Positions 9,776 to 19,300 are shown, counted from the first letter of the stretch. The stretch is DNA of 64,000 nucleotides from Actinomadura sp. NAK00032 (GCF_013364275.1 NZ_CP054932.1:5704001-5768000), one strand, 5' to 3'. Made by a program: numbers and translations. The notes: generated by a model from the sequence alone, not told the origin.

Positions 9776-10345
9776 TCAGGCGTGCGCCGCGATCGCCGGG
9801 AGCATGTCCTGGAACGTGCGGCCGTGGCAGGGCTCGCCGATCGCGTTCATCTTCCAGGCGCCGCCGTGCCGGTAGATGCGGGCCATGACCATCGCGGTGT
9901 GGGCGCCGCCGCCGGTCAGCGTGTACCGGGCGAGCTCGCCGCCGTCCATCTCGTTGACCAGCCGGCAGAACGCGTTCTCCACCTCGTTGAACGTCTGGCC
10001 GTTGAACGAGCTGACCGTGAACACCAGCGAGGTGACGTGCACCGGGAGGCGGTTCAGGTCGACGATGACCGACTCGTCGTCGCCGTCGCCCGCGCCGGTC
10101 AGGTTGTCGCCGGTGTGCCGGACGGAGCCGTCGTCGCTGACGAGCTTGCCGAAGTACACCACGTCCGCGAGGTTCTGGTCGGCGAACAGGACGCAGGACG
10201 CGTCGAGGTCGATGTCCCGCACGCGGGAGCCGAAGAACCCCTTCTTCTTCACCGCGTCCCAGCCCAGGCCCATCCGGACCATGCTGAGCACGCCGCCGGG
10301 CTTCTCCAGCGAGATCCGCTGGCCCTTCACCATCGACACCGTCAC
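9776..10345 (-). CDS. TerD family stress/tellurite-resistance protein
   Basis: This is a 189-residue protein, close to the usual TerD length of about 190. I chose the GTG start because GGAGG lies about 8 nt upstream; an ATG 12 nt downstream is the alternative. Diagnostic features are ISLEKPGG near the N-terminus, a central DIDLDASCVLFADQ, the acidic Ca2+-binding stretch GDGDDESVIVDLNRLP, and a C-terminal MARIYRHGGAWKMNAIGEP. The family binds calcium and is linked to tellurite, oxidative and phage stress. The gene is followed 5 nt later by a longer TerD-domain protein, so this is a two-gene unit. No other ter genes are nearby. Confidence 0.92.
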   Translation of the reverse strand: MTVSMVKGQRISLEKPGGVLSMVRMGLGWDAVKKKGFFGSRVRDIDLDASCVLFADQNLADVVYFGKLVSDDGSVRHTGDNLTGAGDGDDESVIVDLNRLPVHVTSLVFTVSSFNGQTFNEVENAFCRLVNEMDGGELARYTLTGGGAHTAMVMARIYRHGGAWKMNAIGEPCHGRTFQDMLPAIAAHA

Positions 10346-10478
10346 AGCCGTCGCCTCCTCGCCGTCCCTGTGCCGCGCTGACCCGAGGGTGCGCCGGCCC
10401 GGACGCAAAGCCTTCCAGCCCATGCGCCGTGTTGTCACCTCGTTCCCGGTTCCGCCCGTGAAACCGGTGGAAGGTTTC

Positions 10479-10508
10479 TTGTCCGCTCCGCGCGGACCGC
10501 CGCATAGT
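10479..10508 (+). promoter_or_regulatory. Predicted promoter of the secreted esterase gene
   Basis: TTGTCC at 10479-10484 and CATAGT at 10503-10508 are separated by 18 nt. A start site near 10515 would exclude the upstream GTG at 10507 as the initiation codon and supports GTG 10552. Confidence 0.5.
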
Positions 10509-10551
10509 GACGTTCCACCTGCGAATTGTGATCGGGAAAAGAGTGGTTCTG

Positions 10552-11805
10552 GTGCGGTTCTCACTGGTGCGGGTCGTGAGTGTGCTCGTGGCCGCGTTGG
10601 TCGCCGCGGCGGCGGTTCTCACGGGACCGCCGGCCTCGGCGGCGGCGCTGACGGAGGTCACGAGTTTCGGGACGAACCCGACCGGGCTGCGGATGCACGT
10701 GTACGTCCCCGACCGCGTCCAGGAGAAGCCGCCCGTCCTGCTGGCGATCCACTGGTGCACGGGGTCGGGGCCGGCGATGTACTCGGGCACGGAGTTCGCC
10801 CGGCTCGCCGACCGGTACGGGTTCGTCGTCGTCTACCCGTCCGCGACGCGCGGCGGGGCCTGCTTCGACGTGTCGTCGGCGCGGGCGCTGCGGCGCGACG
10901 GCGGGAGCGACCCGGTCGGGATCATGTCGATGGTCCGGTACGCGCTCCAGCGGCACGGCGGGGACGCGTCGCGCGTGTTCGTCACCGGGGTGTCGTCCGG
11001 CGCGATGATGACGAACGTGATGCTGGCGAACTACCCGGACGTGTTCGCCGCGGGCGCGGTGTTCGCGGGTGTGCCCGACGGCTGCTTCGCCACCGCGGAC
11101 GGCTCCGGCTGGAACAGCGCGTGCGCCAACGGGACGATCCTCAAGACGCCGCAGCAGTGGGGCGACATCGCGCGCTCCGCCTACCCCGGCTACTCCGGGA
11201 CCCGGCCGCGGGTGCAGCTGTGGCACGGCACCGCCGACGACACGCTGCGCTACCCGAACTTCGGCGAGGAGATCGACCAGTGGACGAACGTCCACGGCCT
11301 GTCCGCGACGCCGACCTCGACCGACCAGCCGCAGCAGGGCTGGACGCGCACCCGCTACGGCGACAAGGTCGAGGCGTACTCCCTGCAGGGCGTCGGCCAC
11401 AACCTGATGGCCTCCGGCATGGCGCAGCGGGCGATCCAGTTCTTCGGCCTCGACCAGGGCGGCACCACCGAGCCGCCCGGGGACGGCGACGGCTGCGCCG
11501 TCTCCTACGCGGTGAACGCGTGGAACACGGGACTGGTGGCGAGCATCACCGTCACCAATACCGGGTCCGCGGCGATCAACGGCTGGACGCTCGGCTTCAC
11601 CCTCCCCGCCGGGCAGGCGATCACCTCCGGCTGGGGCGCCGCCTACCGGCCCGAGAGCGGCGCGGTGACCGCGGCGAACGTGTCCTACAACGCCGCGATT
11701 CCCGCAGGTGGATCCGTCGGGATCGGCTTCCAGGCCACCCACACCGGCGGCACCGGCGCGCCGTCCGCGTTCACGCTCAACGGCGCCGCGTGCGGCGCCT
11801 CCTGA
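10552..11805 (+). CDS. Secreted PHB-depolymerase/acetylxylan-esterase-type (CE1) hydrolase with C-terminal CBM2
   Basis: The 417-residue product begins with a signal peptide (basic VRFSLVRVV, hydrophobic core, PASAA cleavage region). Residues about 35-300 form an alpha/beta hydrolase of the extracellular esterase family. The oxyanion/Cys region is LLAIHWCTG, the nucleophile elbow is GVSSGAMM with the central Ser, an Asp is in WHGTADDTLRYP, and a His is in GVGHNLM. A short Gly/Pro/Asp linker leads to a family 2 carbohydrate-binding module (about 315-417), with paired terminal Cys and the aromatic strands AWNTG and NGWTLGF. The likely role is deacetylation or de-esterification of plant cell-wall xylan outside the cell. 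GTG 10552 is chosen because it gives a normal signal peptide and lies downstream of the predicted promoter. Confidence 0.88.
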   Translation: MRFSLVRVVSVLVAALVAAAAVLTGPPASAAALTEVTSFGTNPTGLRMHVYVPDRVQEKPPVLLAIHWCTGSGPAMYSGTEFARLADRYGFVVVYPSATRGGACFDVSSARALRRDGGSDPVGIMSMVRYALQRHGGDASRVFVTGVSSGAMMTNVMLANYPDVFAAGAVFAGVPDGCFATADGSGWNSACANGTILKTPQQWGDIARSAYPGYSGTRPRVQLWHGTADDTLRYPNFGEEIDQWTNVHGLSATPTSTDQPQQGWTRTRYGDKVEAYSLQGVGHNLMASGMAQRAIQFFGLDQGGTTEPPGDGDGCAVSYAVNAWNTGLVASITVTNTGSAAINGWTLGFTLPAGQAITSGWGAAYRPESGAVTAANVSYNAAIPAGGSVGIGFQATHTGGTGAPSAFTLNGAACGAS

Positions 11806-11808
11806 CGG

Positions 11809-11837
11809 TTGACAGGGGTGCGGGCAGATCGTACGGT
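11809..11837 (+). promoter_or_regulatory. Strong predicted promoter for the B12 riboswitch transcript
   Basis: A consensus -35 TTGACA at 11809-11814 is followed after 17 nt by TACGGT at 11832-11837. The predicted start near 11844 is just before the cobalamin riboswitch. The -35 begins 4 nt after the esterase stop codon. Confidence 0.75.
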
Positions 11838-11843
11838 TCGCTT

Positions 11844-11965
11844 GATTCACGGTTGCCCGAGGGAAATCCGGTGAGATGCCGGTGCGGACGCGCCACTGTA
11901 TCCGGGACGACGATCCCGGGAGCCAGGTCGCTCGGGTGGCCGCGACCTCATTGTCCGGGACGCGC
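11844..11965 (+). ncRNA. Cobalamin riboswitch upstream of the cobaltochelatase-cobO-cobB operon
   Basis: The sequence carries recognisable cobalamin-riboswitch elements in order: GGGAAATCCGGTGAGA, then GCGGACGCGCCACTGTA, then the B12 box GGGAGCCAGGTCGC at 11918-11931. A downstream segment ends just before a strong GGAGG ribosome site at 11978-11982. By family knowledge, adenosylcobalamin binding closes the expression platform and hides that ribosome site. The first two short frames it controls look like cobalt-transporter remnants, so the functional targets may now be the chelatase, cobO and cobB. Confidence 0.9.
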
Positions 11966-11986
11966 CAGATCCCAAATGGAGGCTCC

Positions 11987-12061
11987 GTGAGCACGCTCAG
12001 TGCCCGCACCATCCCCCTTCCCCGCCTCGTTCCCCGGCTGCTCGCCGTGCCCTGCCACTAG
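11987..12061 (+). pseudogene. cbtB: Remnant of cobalt transporter subunit CbtB (24 codons)
   Basis: A GTG with GGAGG 4 nt upstream opens a 24-codon frame ending RLLAVPCH. Family CbtB proteins are about 60-75 residues with one membrane helix and end in a metal-binding tail of the type RHLLGFPCH. This frame keeps a CbtB-like tail but has no hydrophobic helix, which fits an internal in-frame deletion. It lies directly behind a cobalamin riboswitch and ahead of a CbtA-like start, the usual place for cbtB. A short regulatory leader peptide is the alternative. The homology rests on about eight C-terminal residues plus context. Confidence 0.5.
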
Positions 12062-12069
12062 GCCGCCGC

Positions 12070-12258
12070 ATGGTACGCACCCTGCTGGTCAGGGGCCTTC
12101 TTCTCGGCCTGCCGGCCGGCCTCGTCGCGGGCGCCTTCCCCGTCGCGGCCGGTGAGCCGCGCATCGACGAGTCCATCGACGAGTCCCGGGCGTCGTTCGG
12201 CGCGCTGTTCGGGTGGGCCTGCGGCCGGGCGGCCCGTCCCGCCGCCGTGCCCGCCTGA
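12070..12258 (+). pseudogene. cbtA: Truncated cobalt transporter subunit CbtA
   Basis: The ATG is 8 nt after the cbtB-like stop. The 62-residue frame begins MVRTLLVRGLLLGLPAGLVA and continues with a GEPRIDESID segment. This matches my recollection of CbtA N-termini (TLLVRG-LAGL-AG followed by FGEP-ID-AI). Full CbtA proteins are about 250 residues with several membrane helices. Here only the first helix remains and the rest is Arg/Ala-rich with no further membrane segment. No in-frame or frameshifted continuation is recognisable up to 12398. I read it as a degraded gene that lost its transport core. It could still be translated by coupling to the preceding frame. Confidence 0.5.
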
Positions 12259-12397
12259 ACGGGGTGCGGCTCGGCCGCGCCCGCGGCCTGGACGCCGCCG
12301 CGGCCGGCCGGTTCGGTCTCGCTCCGCTGTCCATCACGCGACTCGCCGCCGCCCGGGGCGGCCGACGGGTCCCTCACGTCTATCGGAAGGTGGTTCC

Positions 12398-14356
12398 TTG
12401 ACCACCCTGTATCCGTTCAGCGCCGTCGTCGGCCTGGACGACCTGAAGCTGGCGCTGCTCCTCAACGCCGTCTCGCCGCGTGTCGGCGGAGTGCTGGTGC
12501 GCGGAGAGAAGGGCACCGCGAAGTCGACGATCGTGCGGGCGCTGGCGGCCCAGCTGCCCGCCGTGGACGTCGTCGCGGGCTGCCGCTTCGCGTGCGACCC
12601 GGCGGCGCCGGACCCGTCCTGCCCGGACGGCCCGCACGAGCCGGGCGGCCCGGCGGAGCGGCGGCCGTCCGCGCTGGTGGAGCTGCCGGTCGGCGCGTCC
12701 GAGGACCGGCTCGCCGGGTCGCTGGACGTGGAGCGGGCGCTGACCGAGGGCGTGAAGGCGTTCGAGCCGGGGCTGCTCGCGGCGGCGCACCGGGGGGTGC
12801 TGTACGTGGACGAGGTGAACCTGCTGCACGACCACCTGGTGGACCTGCTGCTGGACGCCGCCGCGCTCGGCACCTGCTACGTGGAGCGCGAGTCGCTGTC
12901 GGTCCGGCACGCGGCCCGGTTCCTGCTGGTCGGGACGATGAACCCCGAGGAGGGCGAGCTGCGGCCGCAGCTGCTCGACCGGTTCGGGCTGACGGTGGAG
13001 GTGGCGGCGTCGCGGGAGCCGCGCGAGCGGGCGGAGGTCGTCCGGCGGCGGCTCGCGTTCGACGCCGGCCCGGAGGCGTTCGCGGCGCGCTGGGCCGCCG
13101 CCGAGTCGGGCCTCGCCGCGCGGATCGCGCAGGCCCGCGCGCGGCTCGGCGGCGTCCGCCTGCCGGACGAGCGGCTGGAGCAGATCGCGGCCGTGTGCGC
13201 GGGGTTCGAGGTGGACGGCCTGCGCGCCGACATCGTCACCGCGAACGCCGCGATGGCGCACGCGGCCTGGCGGGGCCGGGACGAGGTGGCGGAGGAGGAC
13301 GTCCGCGCCGCCGCCCGCCTGGCGCTGCCGCACCGCCGCCGCCGCGACCCGTTCGACGCCCCCGGCCTGGACGAGTCGCTGCTCGACGACCTGCTGGACC
13401 GCTCCTCCCCCGACGACGACCCGCCCCCGCCCCCGCCCCCGCCCGGCGGCGCGCCGCAGGATGACGGGCCGCAGGAAGACGGGCCGCAGGGCGACGGAAG
13501 ACCGCCTGGCGAGAGCGGTTCGTCGAGCGGCGACTCCCCTTCGGGCGGGGGCGGTGGCGGGGGTGAGCGGGTCGCGGCGGCGGGGGCGCCGCATGCGGTG
13601 CCCCGGCTGGAGGTGCCCGGGGTCGGTGACGGTGCCGCGGGGCGGCGGTCGCGGGCGCGGACGGCGCGGGGCCGGGTCACCGGGGCGCGGCGCCCGGCCG
13701 AGCGGGTCCGCGATCCGCACCTGGTGGCGACGCTGCTGGCCGCCGCGCCCCATCAGCGGGAACGGGGCCGCTCCGGCTCGGGGCTCGTGCTGCGGCGCGG
13801 GGACCTGCGGGAGGCGGTGCGGGAGGGGCGCGAGGGCAACCTGGTGCTGTTCGTCGTGGACGCGAGCGGCTCGATGGCGGCGCGGCGCCGGATGACGGCG
13901 GTGAAGACGGCGGTGCTGAGCCTGCTGCTGGACGCCTACCAGCGCCGCGACAAGGTCGGGCTGATCACGTTCCGGGGGCGGGAGGCGGACGTGGTGCTTC
14001 CGCCGACGTCGTCGGTGGAGGCGGGGGCGGCGCGGCTGCGGGCGCTGCCGACCGGCGGCCGGACGCCGCTGGCGGCGGGGCTGGTCCGGGCCGCCGAGAC
14101 GCTGCGGGCGCAGCGGCTGCGCGATCCGGCGCGGCGCCCGCTGGTCGTGGTCGTCACCGACGGCCGCGCCACCGCCGGCGGCGACGTCGACCGGGCGGCC
14201 GGGCTGCTCGCCGGGACGGCGGGGATCGTCGTGGACTGCGAGGACGGCCCGGTCCGGCTCGGGCTCGCGGGCCGCCTCGCCGCGCGGATGGACGCGCGGC
14301 TCGTCCCGCTGCGGGAACTCGATGCGATCGTGCGCGAGCACAGGAAGGCGGCCTGA
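12398..14356 (+). CDS. Cobaltochelatase-type ChlI-ChlD fusion (AAA+ ATPase plus VWA)
   Basis: The 652-residue protein starts at TTG with GGAAGGTGG upstream; no better in-frame start is present. The N-terminal AAA+ domain has Walker A GEKGTAKST (36-44), Walker B VLYVDEVNLL, and the TMNPEEGELRPQLLDRFG sensor region. Residues about 333-435 form a Pro/Gly/Asp-rich linker. The C-terminal VWA domain starts near 485 and has the MIDAS motif DASGSM and later TDGRAT. By family knowledge this ATP-driven motor works with CobN to insert Co2+ into hydrogenobyrinic acid a,c-diamide, replacing the separate CobS and CobT. It is the first intact gene downstream of the riboswitch and is followed 1 nt later by cobO. 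Confidence 0.9.
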   Translation: MTTLYPFSAVVGLDDLKLALLLNAVSPRVGGVLVRGEKGTAKSTIVRALAAQLPAVDVVAGCRFACDPAAPDPSCPDGPHEPGGPAERRPSALVELPVGASEDRLAGSLDVERALTEGVKAFEPGLLAAAHRGVLYVDEVNLLHDHLVDLLLDAAALGTCYVERESLSVRHAARFLLVGTMNPEEGELRPQLLDRFGLTVEVAASREPRERAEVVRRRLAFDAGPEAFAARWAAAESGLAARIAQARARLGGVRLPDERLEQIAAVCAGFEVDGLRADIVTANAAMAHAAWRGRDEVAEEDVRAAARLALPHRRRRDPFDAPGLDESLLDDLLDRSSPDDDPPPPPPPPGGAPQDDGPQEDGPQGDGRPPGESGSSSGDSPSGGGGGGGERVAAAGAPHAVPRLEVPGVGDGAAGRRSRARTARGRVTGARRPAERVRDPHLVATLLAAAPHQRERGRSGSGLVLRRGDLREAVREGREGNLVLFVVDASGSMAARRRMTAVKTAVLSLLLDAYQRRDKVGLITFRGREADVVLPPTSSVEAGAARLRALPTGGRTPLAAGLVRAAETLRAQRLRDPARRPLVVVVTDGRATAGGDVDRAAGLLAGTAGIVVDCEDGPVRLGLAGRLAARMDARLVPLRELDAIVREHRKAA

Positions 14357-14357
14357 G

Positions 14358-14960
14358 ATGCCCCAGGGGAAGCCCGTGTCCGTCCCCGACGACGGACTCA
14401 CCACCCGGCAGCGCCGCAACCGGCCGCTGCTGATCGTCCACACCGGGCCGGGGAAGGGCAAGTCGACGGCGGCGTTCGGGATGGCGCTGCGGGCGTGGAA
14501 CCAGGGCTGGCCGGTCGGGGTGTTCCAGTTCGTGAAGTCGGCGAAGTGGCGCATCGGGGAGGAGCGCGCGCTGCGGGTGCTGGGCGGCAGCGGCGAGGGC
14601 GGGCCGGTCGCGTGGCACAAGATGGGCGAGGGCTGGTCGTGGATCCAGCGGCCCGGCAGCGAGGAGGACCACGCGGCCGACGCGCGGGAGGGCTGGGCGC
14701 AGATCAAGCGGGACCTCGCCGCGGAGACGTACCGTTTCTACGTGCTCGACGAATTCACCTACCCGCTCAAGTGGGGCTGGCTGGACCTGGACGACGTGGT
14801 GGCGACGCTCACCGCCCGGCCGGGCGCCCAGCACGTCGTCGTCACCGGGCGGGACGCGCCGGACGCGCTGGTCGGGGCCGCGGACCTGGTGACGGAGATG
14901 GGCAAGGTCCGGCATCCGATGGACGCCGGGCAGAAGGGGCAGCGGGGCATCGAGTGGTGA
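14358..14960 (+). CDS. cobO: Cob(I)yrinic acid a,c-diamide adenosyltransferase
   Basis: The 200-residue protein has the CobO/BtuR signature: P-loop HTGPGKGKSTAAFG near residue 30, VGVFQFVKS, and FYVLDEFTYPLKWGW as the Walker B-like segment. It transfers the 5'-deoxyadenosyl group of ATP to the corrinoid cobalt after cobalt insertion. The ATG is 1 nt after the ChlID stop, and the cobB GTG overlaps its own stop (GTGA), so chlID-cobO-cobB are one translationally coupled unit under the upstream riboswitch. Length is typical for the family. Confidence 0.95.
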   Translation: MPQGKPVSVPDDGLTTRQRRNRPLLIVHTGPGKGKSTAAFGMALRAWNQGWPVGVFQFVKSAKWRIGEERALRVLGGSGEGGPVAWHKMGEGWSWIQRPGSEEDHAADAREGWAQIKRDLAAETYRFYVLDEFTYPLKWGWLDLDDVVATLTARPGAQHVVVTGRDAPDALVGAADLVTEMGKVRHPMDAGQKGQRGIEW

Positions 14961-16315
14961 TCCCGCGCCTGGTGGTCGCGGCGCCGTCGTCGGGGAGCGG
15001 GAAGACGACGGTCGCGACGGGGCTCATGGCCGCGCTGCGGGCGCGGGGGCTCGCGGTGTCGCCGCACAAGGTCGGGCCCGACTACATCGACCCCGGCTAC
15101 CACGCGCTGGCGGCGGGGCGGCCGGGCCGCAACCTCGATCCGTGGCTGGTGGGCGAGGAGCGGGTGGCGCCGCTGTTCCGGCACGGCGCGGCCGGCTGCG
15201 ACGTGGCCGTGGTCGAGGGGGTGATGGGCCTGTTCGACGGGCGCGGCGACACGGGGTTCGCGTCCACCGCGCATGTCGCGGAGCTGCTCGCGGCGCCGGT
15301 GGTGCTGGTCGTGGACGCGGCGCGGCAGAGCCGGTCGGTGGCGGCGCTGGTGCACGGCTTCGCGACGTTCGAGCCGGGGGTGCGGGTCGCCGGCGTCGTC
15401 CTCAACCGGGTCGGGTCGGACCGGCACGAGGAGCTGTGCCGGGGCGCGCTGGAGTCGGCGGGCGTGCCGGTGCTCGGCGCGATCCGCCGGGACGACGCCG
15501 TCGTGAACCCGTCCCGGCATCTCGGGCTGATCCCGGCGGCGGAGCGCGGGGCGGAGGCCGTGCGGGCGGTGGAGCGGCTCGGCGAGCTGGTCGCGCGGTC
15601 GTGCGACGTGGACGCCCTGGTGCGGCTCGCGGGCACCGCTCCCCCGCTGCCGGGGCCGGTGTGGGACCCGGCCGGTGAGGTCGAGCCGGTCGCGGGGCGT
15701 CCGGTCGTGGCGGTGGCGGGCGGTCCGGCGTTCACCTTCTCTTACCGGGAGCACGTGGAGCTGCTGCGGGCGGCGGGCGCGGACGTGGCGGTGTTCGACC
15801 CGCTGCGGGACCCGGCCCTGCCGGACGGGACGGCCGGGCTCGTCATCGGCGGCGGGTTCCCCGAGGTGCACGCCGCGGAGCTGGCCGCCAACGCGCCGAT
15901 GCTGGCGGCGGTGGCGGCGTTCGGCGGGCCGGTCGCGGCCGAGTGCGCGGGGCTCCTCTATCTCTGCGAGGAACTCGACGGGCGGGCGATGTGCGGGCTC
16001 GTGCCGGGGCGGGCGCGGATGACGCCGCGGCTCACGCTCGGCTACCGGGAGGCGGTCGCCGTCGGGTCGTCGCTGCTGACCCGTCCGGGCGAGCGGTTCC
16101 ACGGCCACGAGTTCCACCGGACCGTCCTGACCGGCGGCGGCGAACCGCTGTTCCGCTGGCGGGACGGCACCGGGACCGGGGCTGACGGCTTCGGCGGCGA
16201 CCGGATCACCGCGTCCTACCTGCACCTGCACTGGGCCGGGTGCCCGGAGGCGGCTCAGCGGCTCGTGTCGTCCGCCCGCCCGTCGTCCTCGAGGTCGCCC
16301 TCGGTCTTGAGGTAG
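14957..16315 (+). CDS. cobB: Hydrogenobyrinic acid a,c-diamide synthase
   Basis: The 452-residue protein has an N-terminal ATP-dependent amidoligase domain with P-loop APSSGSGKTTVATG, KVGPDYIDPGYH, and VEGVMGLFDGR. The C-terminal class I glutamine amidotransferase domain has Cys in AECAGLLYL and His in SYLHLHWAG. It amidates the a and c carboxylates using glutamine and ATP. The start GTG overlaps the cobO stop. Its last 20 codons (VSSARPSSSRSPSVLR) extend past the normal family end and lie antisense to the 3' end of cobN. The two convergent genes overlap by 61 bp. Confidence 0.95.
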   Translation: MIPRLVVAAPSSGSGKTTVATGLMAALRARGLAVSPHKVGPDYIDPGYHALAAGRPGRNLDPWLVGEERVAPLFRHGAAGCDVAVVEGVMGLFDGRGDTGFASTAHVAELLAAPVVLVVDAARQSRSVAALVHGFATFEPGVRVAGVVLNRVGSDRHEELCRGALESAGVPVLGAIRRDDAVVNPSRHLGLIPAAERGAEAVRAVERLGELVARSCDVDALVRLAGTAPPLPGPVWDPAGEVEPVAGRPVVAVAGGPAFTFSYREHVELLRAAGADVAVFDPLRDPALPDGTAGLVIGGGFPEVHAAELAANAPMLAAVAAFGGPVAAECAGLLYLCEELDGRAMCGLVPGRARMTPRLTLGYREAVAVGSSLLTRPGERFHGHEFHRTVLTGGGEPLFRWRDGTGTGADGFGGDRITASYLHLHWAGCPEAAQRLVSSARPSSSRSPSVLR

Positions 16316-19300
16316 ACCTCCTGGAGGCCCTGGAGGACCTCCGGGTCGGGGTGCTCCCACATGCCGCGCTCGGCCGCCTCCAGCAGCCGTTCGGCGATGC
16401 CGTGCAGCGCCCACGGGTTCGAGGTCTCCATGAACGCGCGGTTCTCGTCGTCCAGGACGTAGGCGGCGGTGAGCCGGTCGTACATCCAGTCGGCCATGAC
16501 GCCGGTGGTGGCGTCGTAGCCGAACAGGTAGTCGACGGTCGCGGCCAGCTCGAACGCGCCCTTGTAGCCGTGCCGGCGCATCGCGGCGAGCCACTGCGGG
16601 TTCACGACGCGGGCCCGGAAGACGCGCGCGGTCTCCTCCGACAGCGTGCGGGTGCGGACCGCGTCGGGGCGGGTGCTGTCGCCGACGTAGGCCTCCGGCG
16701 CCTTCCCGGTCAGCGCCCGGACCGTGGCGATCATGCCGCCGTGGTACTGGAAGTAGTCGTCGGAGTCGGCGATGTCGTGCTCGCGGGTGTCGACGTTCTT
16801 GGCGGCGACCGCGATGCGGCGGTAGGCGCTCTCCATGTCGTCGCGGGCGGGCACGCCGTCGAGGTCGCGGCCGTAGGCGTGGCCGCCCCATACCGCGTAC
16901 ACCTCGGCGAGGTCGGCGTCGTCGCGCCAGTTGCGGCTGTCCATGAGCGGCAGCAGGCCCGCCCCGTACGCGCCGGGCGCCGACCCGAAGATGCGGCGGG
17001 CGGCGCGCCGCTCGTCGCCGTGCTCCTCCCGGTCGGCCCGGACGTGGGCGCGCACGTAGTTGCCGGACTCGGGCTCGTCGAGGCCGGCGACGAGCCGGAC
17101 GGCGTCGTCCAGCATCGCGACGACGTGCGGGAACGCGTCCCGGAAGAAGCCGCTGATGCGGACGGTCACGTCGATGCGCGGCCGCCCCAGCTCGGTGAGG
17201 GGGATCGGTTCCAGATCGGTGACGCGGCGGGACGCCTCGTCCCACGCGGGGCGGACGCCGAGCAGCGCGAGCACCTCGGCGACGTCGTCCCCGGCGGTGC
17301 GCATCGCGCTCGTCCCCCACACCGACAGGCCGACCGAGCGGGGCCATTCGCCGTGGTCGGCGCGGTAGCGGTCCAGCAGGGAGTCGGCCATCGCCCGGCC
17401 GGTCTCCCAGGCGAGCCGGCTCGGGACGGCGCGCGGGTCCACCGAGTAGAAGTTCCGGCCGGTCGGCAGGACGTTGACGAGGCCGCGCAGCGGCGACCCG
17501 CTCGGCCCGGCCGGGACGTAGCCGCCGTCCAGCGCGTGCAGGACGTGGTCGAGCTCGTCGGACGTGCGGGCCAGCCGCGGCACGATCTCGGCGGCGGCGA
17601 ACTCAAGCACGCGGGCCACCAGGTCGCGGCGCTCTTCGGGGACCCGCCGGACGGCCTCGGCGACCGCGTCCACGGCCCAGCCGGCGTCCTCCATGGCCTG
17701 GACGAGGCCGCGGGCGGCGGTCTCGGCGGCGTCCACGGCGGCGAGGGCCTCGGTGCCGTCCTCGGTCAGGCCGAGCGCCTCGCGCAGGCCGGGCAGGGTC
17801 TCGCGTCCCGACCACATCTGCCGGGCGCGGAGCATCGCCAGCACCAGGTCGACGCGGGCCGCGCCCTCCGGCGCCTGCCCGAGGACGTGCAGGCCGTCGC
17901 GGATCTGCGCGTCCTTCACCTCGCACAGCCAGCCGTCGACGTGCAGGAGGAAGTCGTCGAACTCGGTGTCGTGCGGGCGGTCGTCCAGGCCGAGGTCGTG
18001 GTCGAGTTTCGCGGCCTGGATCAGCGTCCAGATCTGGGCGCGGATCGCGGGCAGCTTCGCCGGGTCCATCGCGGCGATCGCCGCGTGCTCGTCCAGGAGC
18101 TGTTCGAGGCGGGCGATGTCGCCGTAGGTCTCGGCGCGGGCCATCGGCGGGACCATGTGGTCGACGAGGACGGCGTGCGCGCGGCGCTTGGCCTGCGTCC
18201 CCTCCCCCGGGTCGTTGACGAGGAACGGGTAGATCAGCGGGACGTCGCCGAGCGCGGCGTCGGTGCCGCACCGCGCCGACATGCCCGCCGCCTTGCCCGG
18301 CAGCCATTCCAGGTTGCCGTGCTTGCCGACGTGGACGATGGCGTGCGCGCCGAACTCGTCCGACAGCCACCGGTAGGCGGCCAGGTAGTGGTGGCTGGGC
18401 GGCAGGTCGGGGTCGTGGTAGATCGCGATGGGGTTCTGCCCGAAGCCGCGCGGCGGCTGCACCATGACGACGACGTTCCCGGCGCGGAGCGCGGCGAGGA
18501 CGATGTCGCCGTCCTGCACGAACAGCTGCCCGGGAGGCGGCCCCCAGTGCAGCTCCATCTCGCCGCGCAGTTCCTCGGGGAGCGTCCGGTACCAGCGCTC
18601 GTAGGACGCGCCGGAGATCCGGACGGGGTTGCCCGCGAGCTGCTCCTCGGTGAGCCAGTCCTCGTCCTGGCCGCCGGCGGCGATGAGCGCGTGGATGAGC
18701 GCGTCGCCGTCCAGGCCCGCGGCGTCGTCGCCGACGCCGGGGAAGCCTCCGCCCAGGTCGTGGCCCTCGTCGCGGAGGCGGGCCAGCAGCCGGACGGTGC
18801 TCGCCGGGGTGTCGAGCCCGACGGCGTTCCCGACGCGGGAGTGCTTGGTCGGGTACGCCGACAGCATCACCGCGACGCGGCGCTCGGCGGGCGGGGTGTG
18901 CCGCAGGCGGCCGTGCCGGACGGCGATCCCCGCGACGCGCGCCGCCCGCTCCGGGTCGGCCCGGTAGACGGTGAGGCCGTCCTCGTCGATCTCCTTGAAC
19001 GAGAACGGGACGGTGATGATCCGGCCGTCGAACTCGGGGATCGCGACCTGCGACGCGGCGTCCAGCGGGGACAGGCCGTCGTCGCTGTCCTCCCAGGCGG
19101 CGCGGCTGGTGGTGAGGCAGAGGCCCTGCAGGATCGGGACGTCGAGCGCGGCGAGGGCGCCGACGTCCCACGCCTCGTCGTCGCCGCCCGCCCCGGCGGT
19201 CGCGGGCCTGGACCCGCCCGCCGCGAGGACGGTCACGACCAGCGCGTCCGCCCGGCGGAGGGTGTCGAGCAGCGCGGGCTCGGCGGTGCGCAGGGACGAG

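Noticed and set aside
10561..12012. 483-codon minus-strand frame opposite the esterase and riboswitch
   Set aside because: The plus strand has a signal peptide, catalytic motifs, CBM2 and the riboswitch; the antisense product is His/Arg-rich low complexity.
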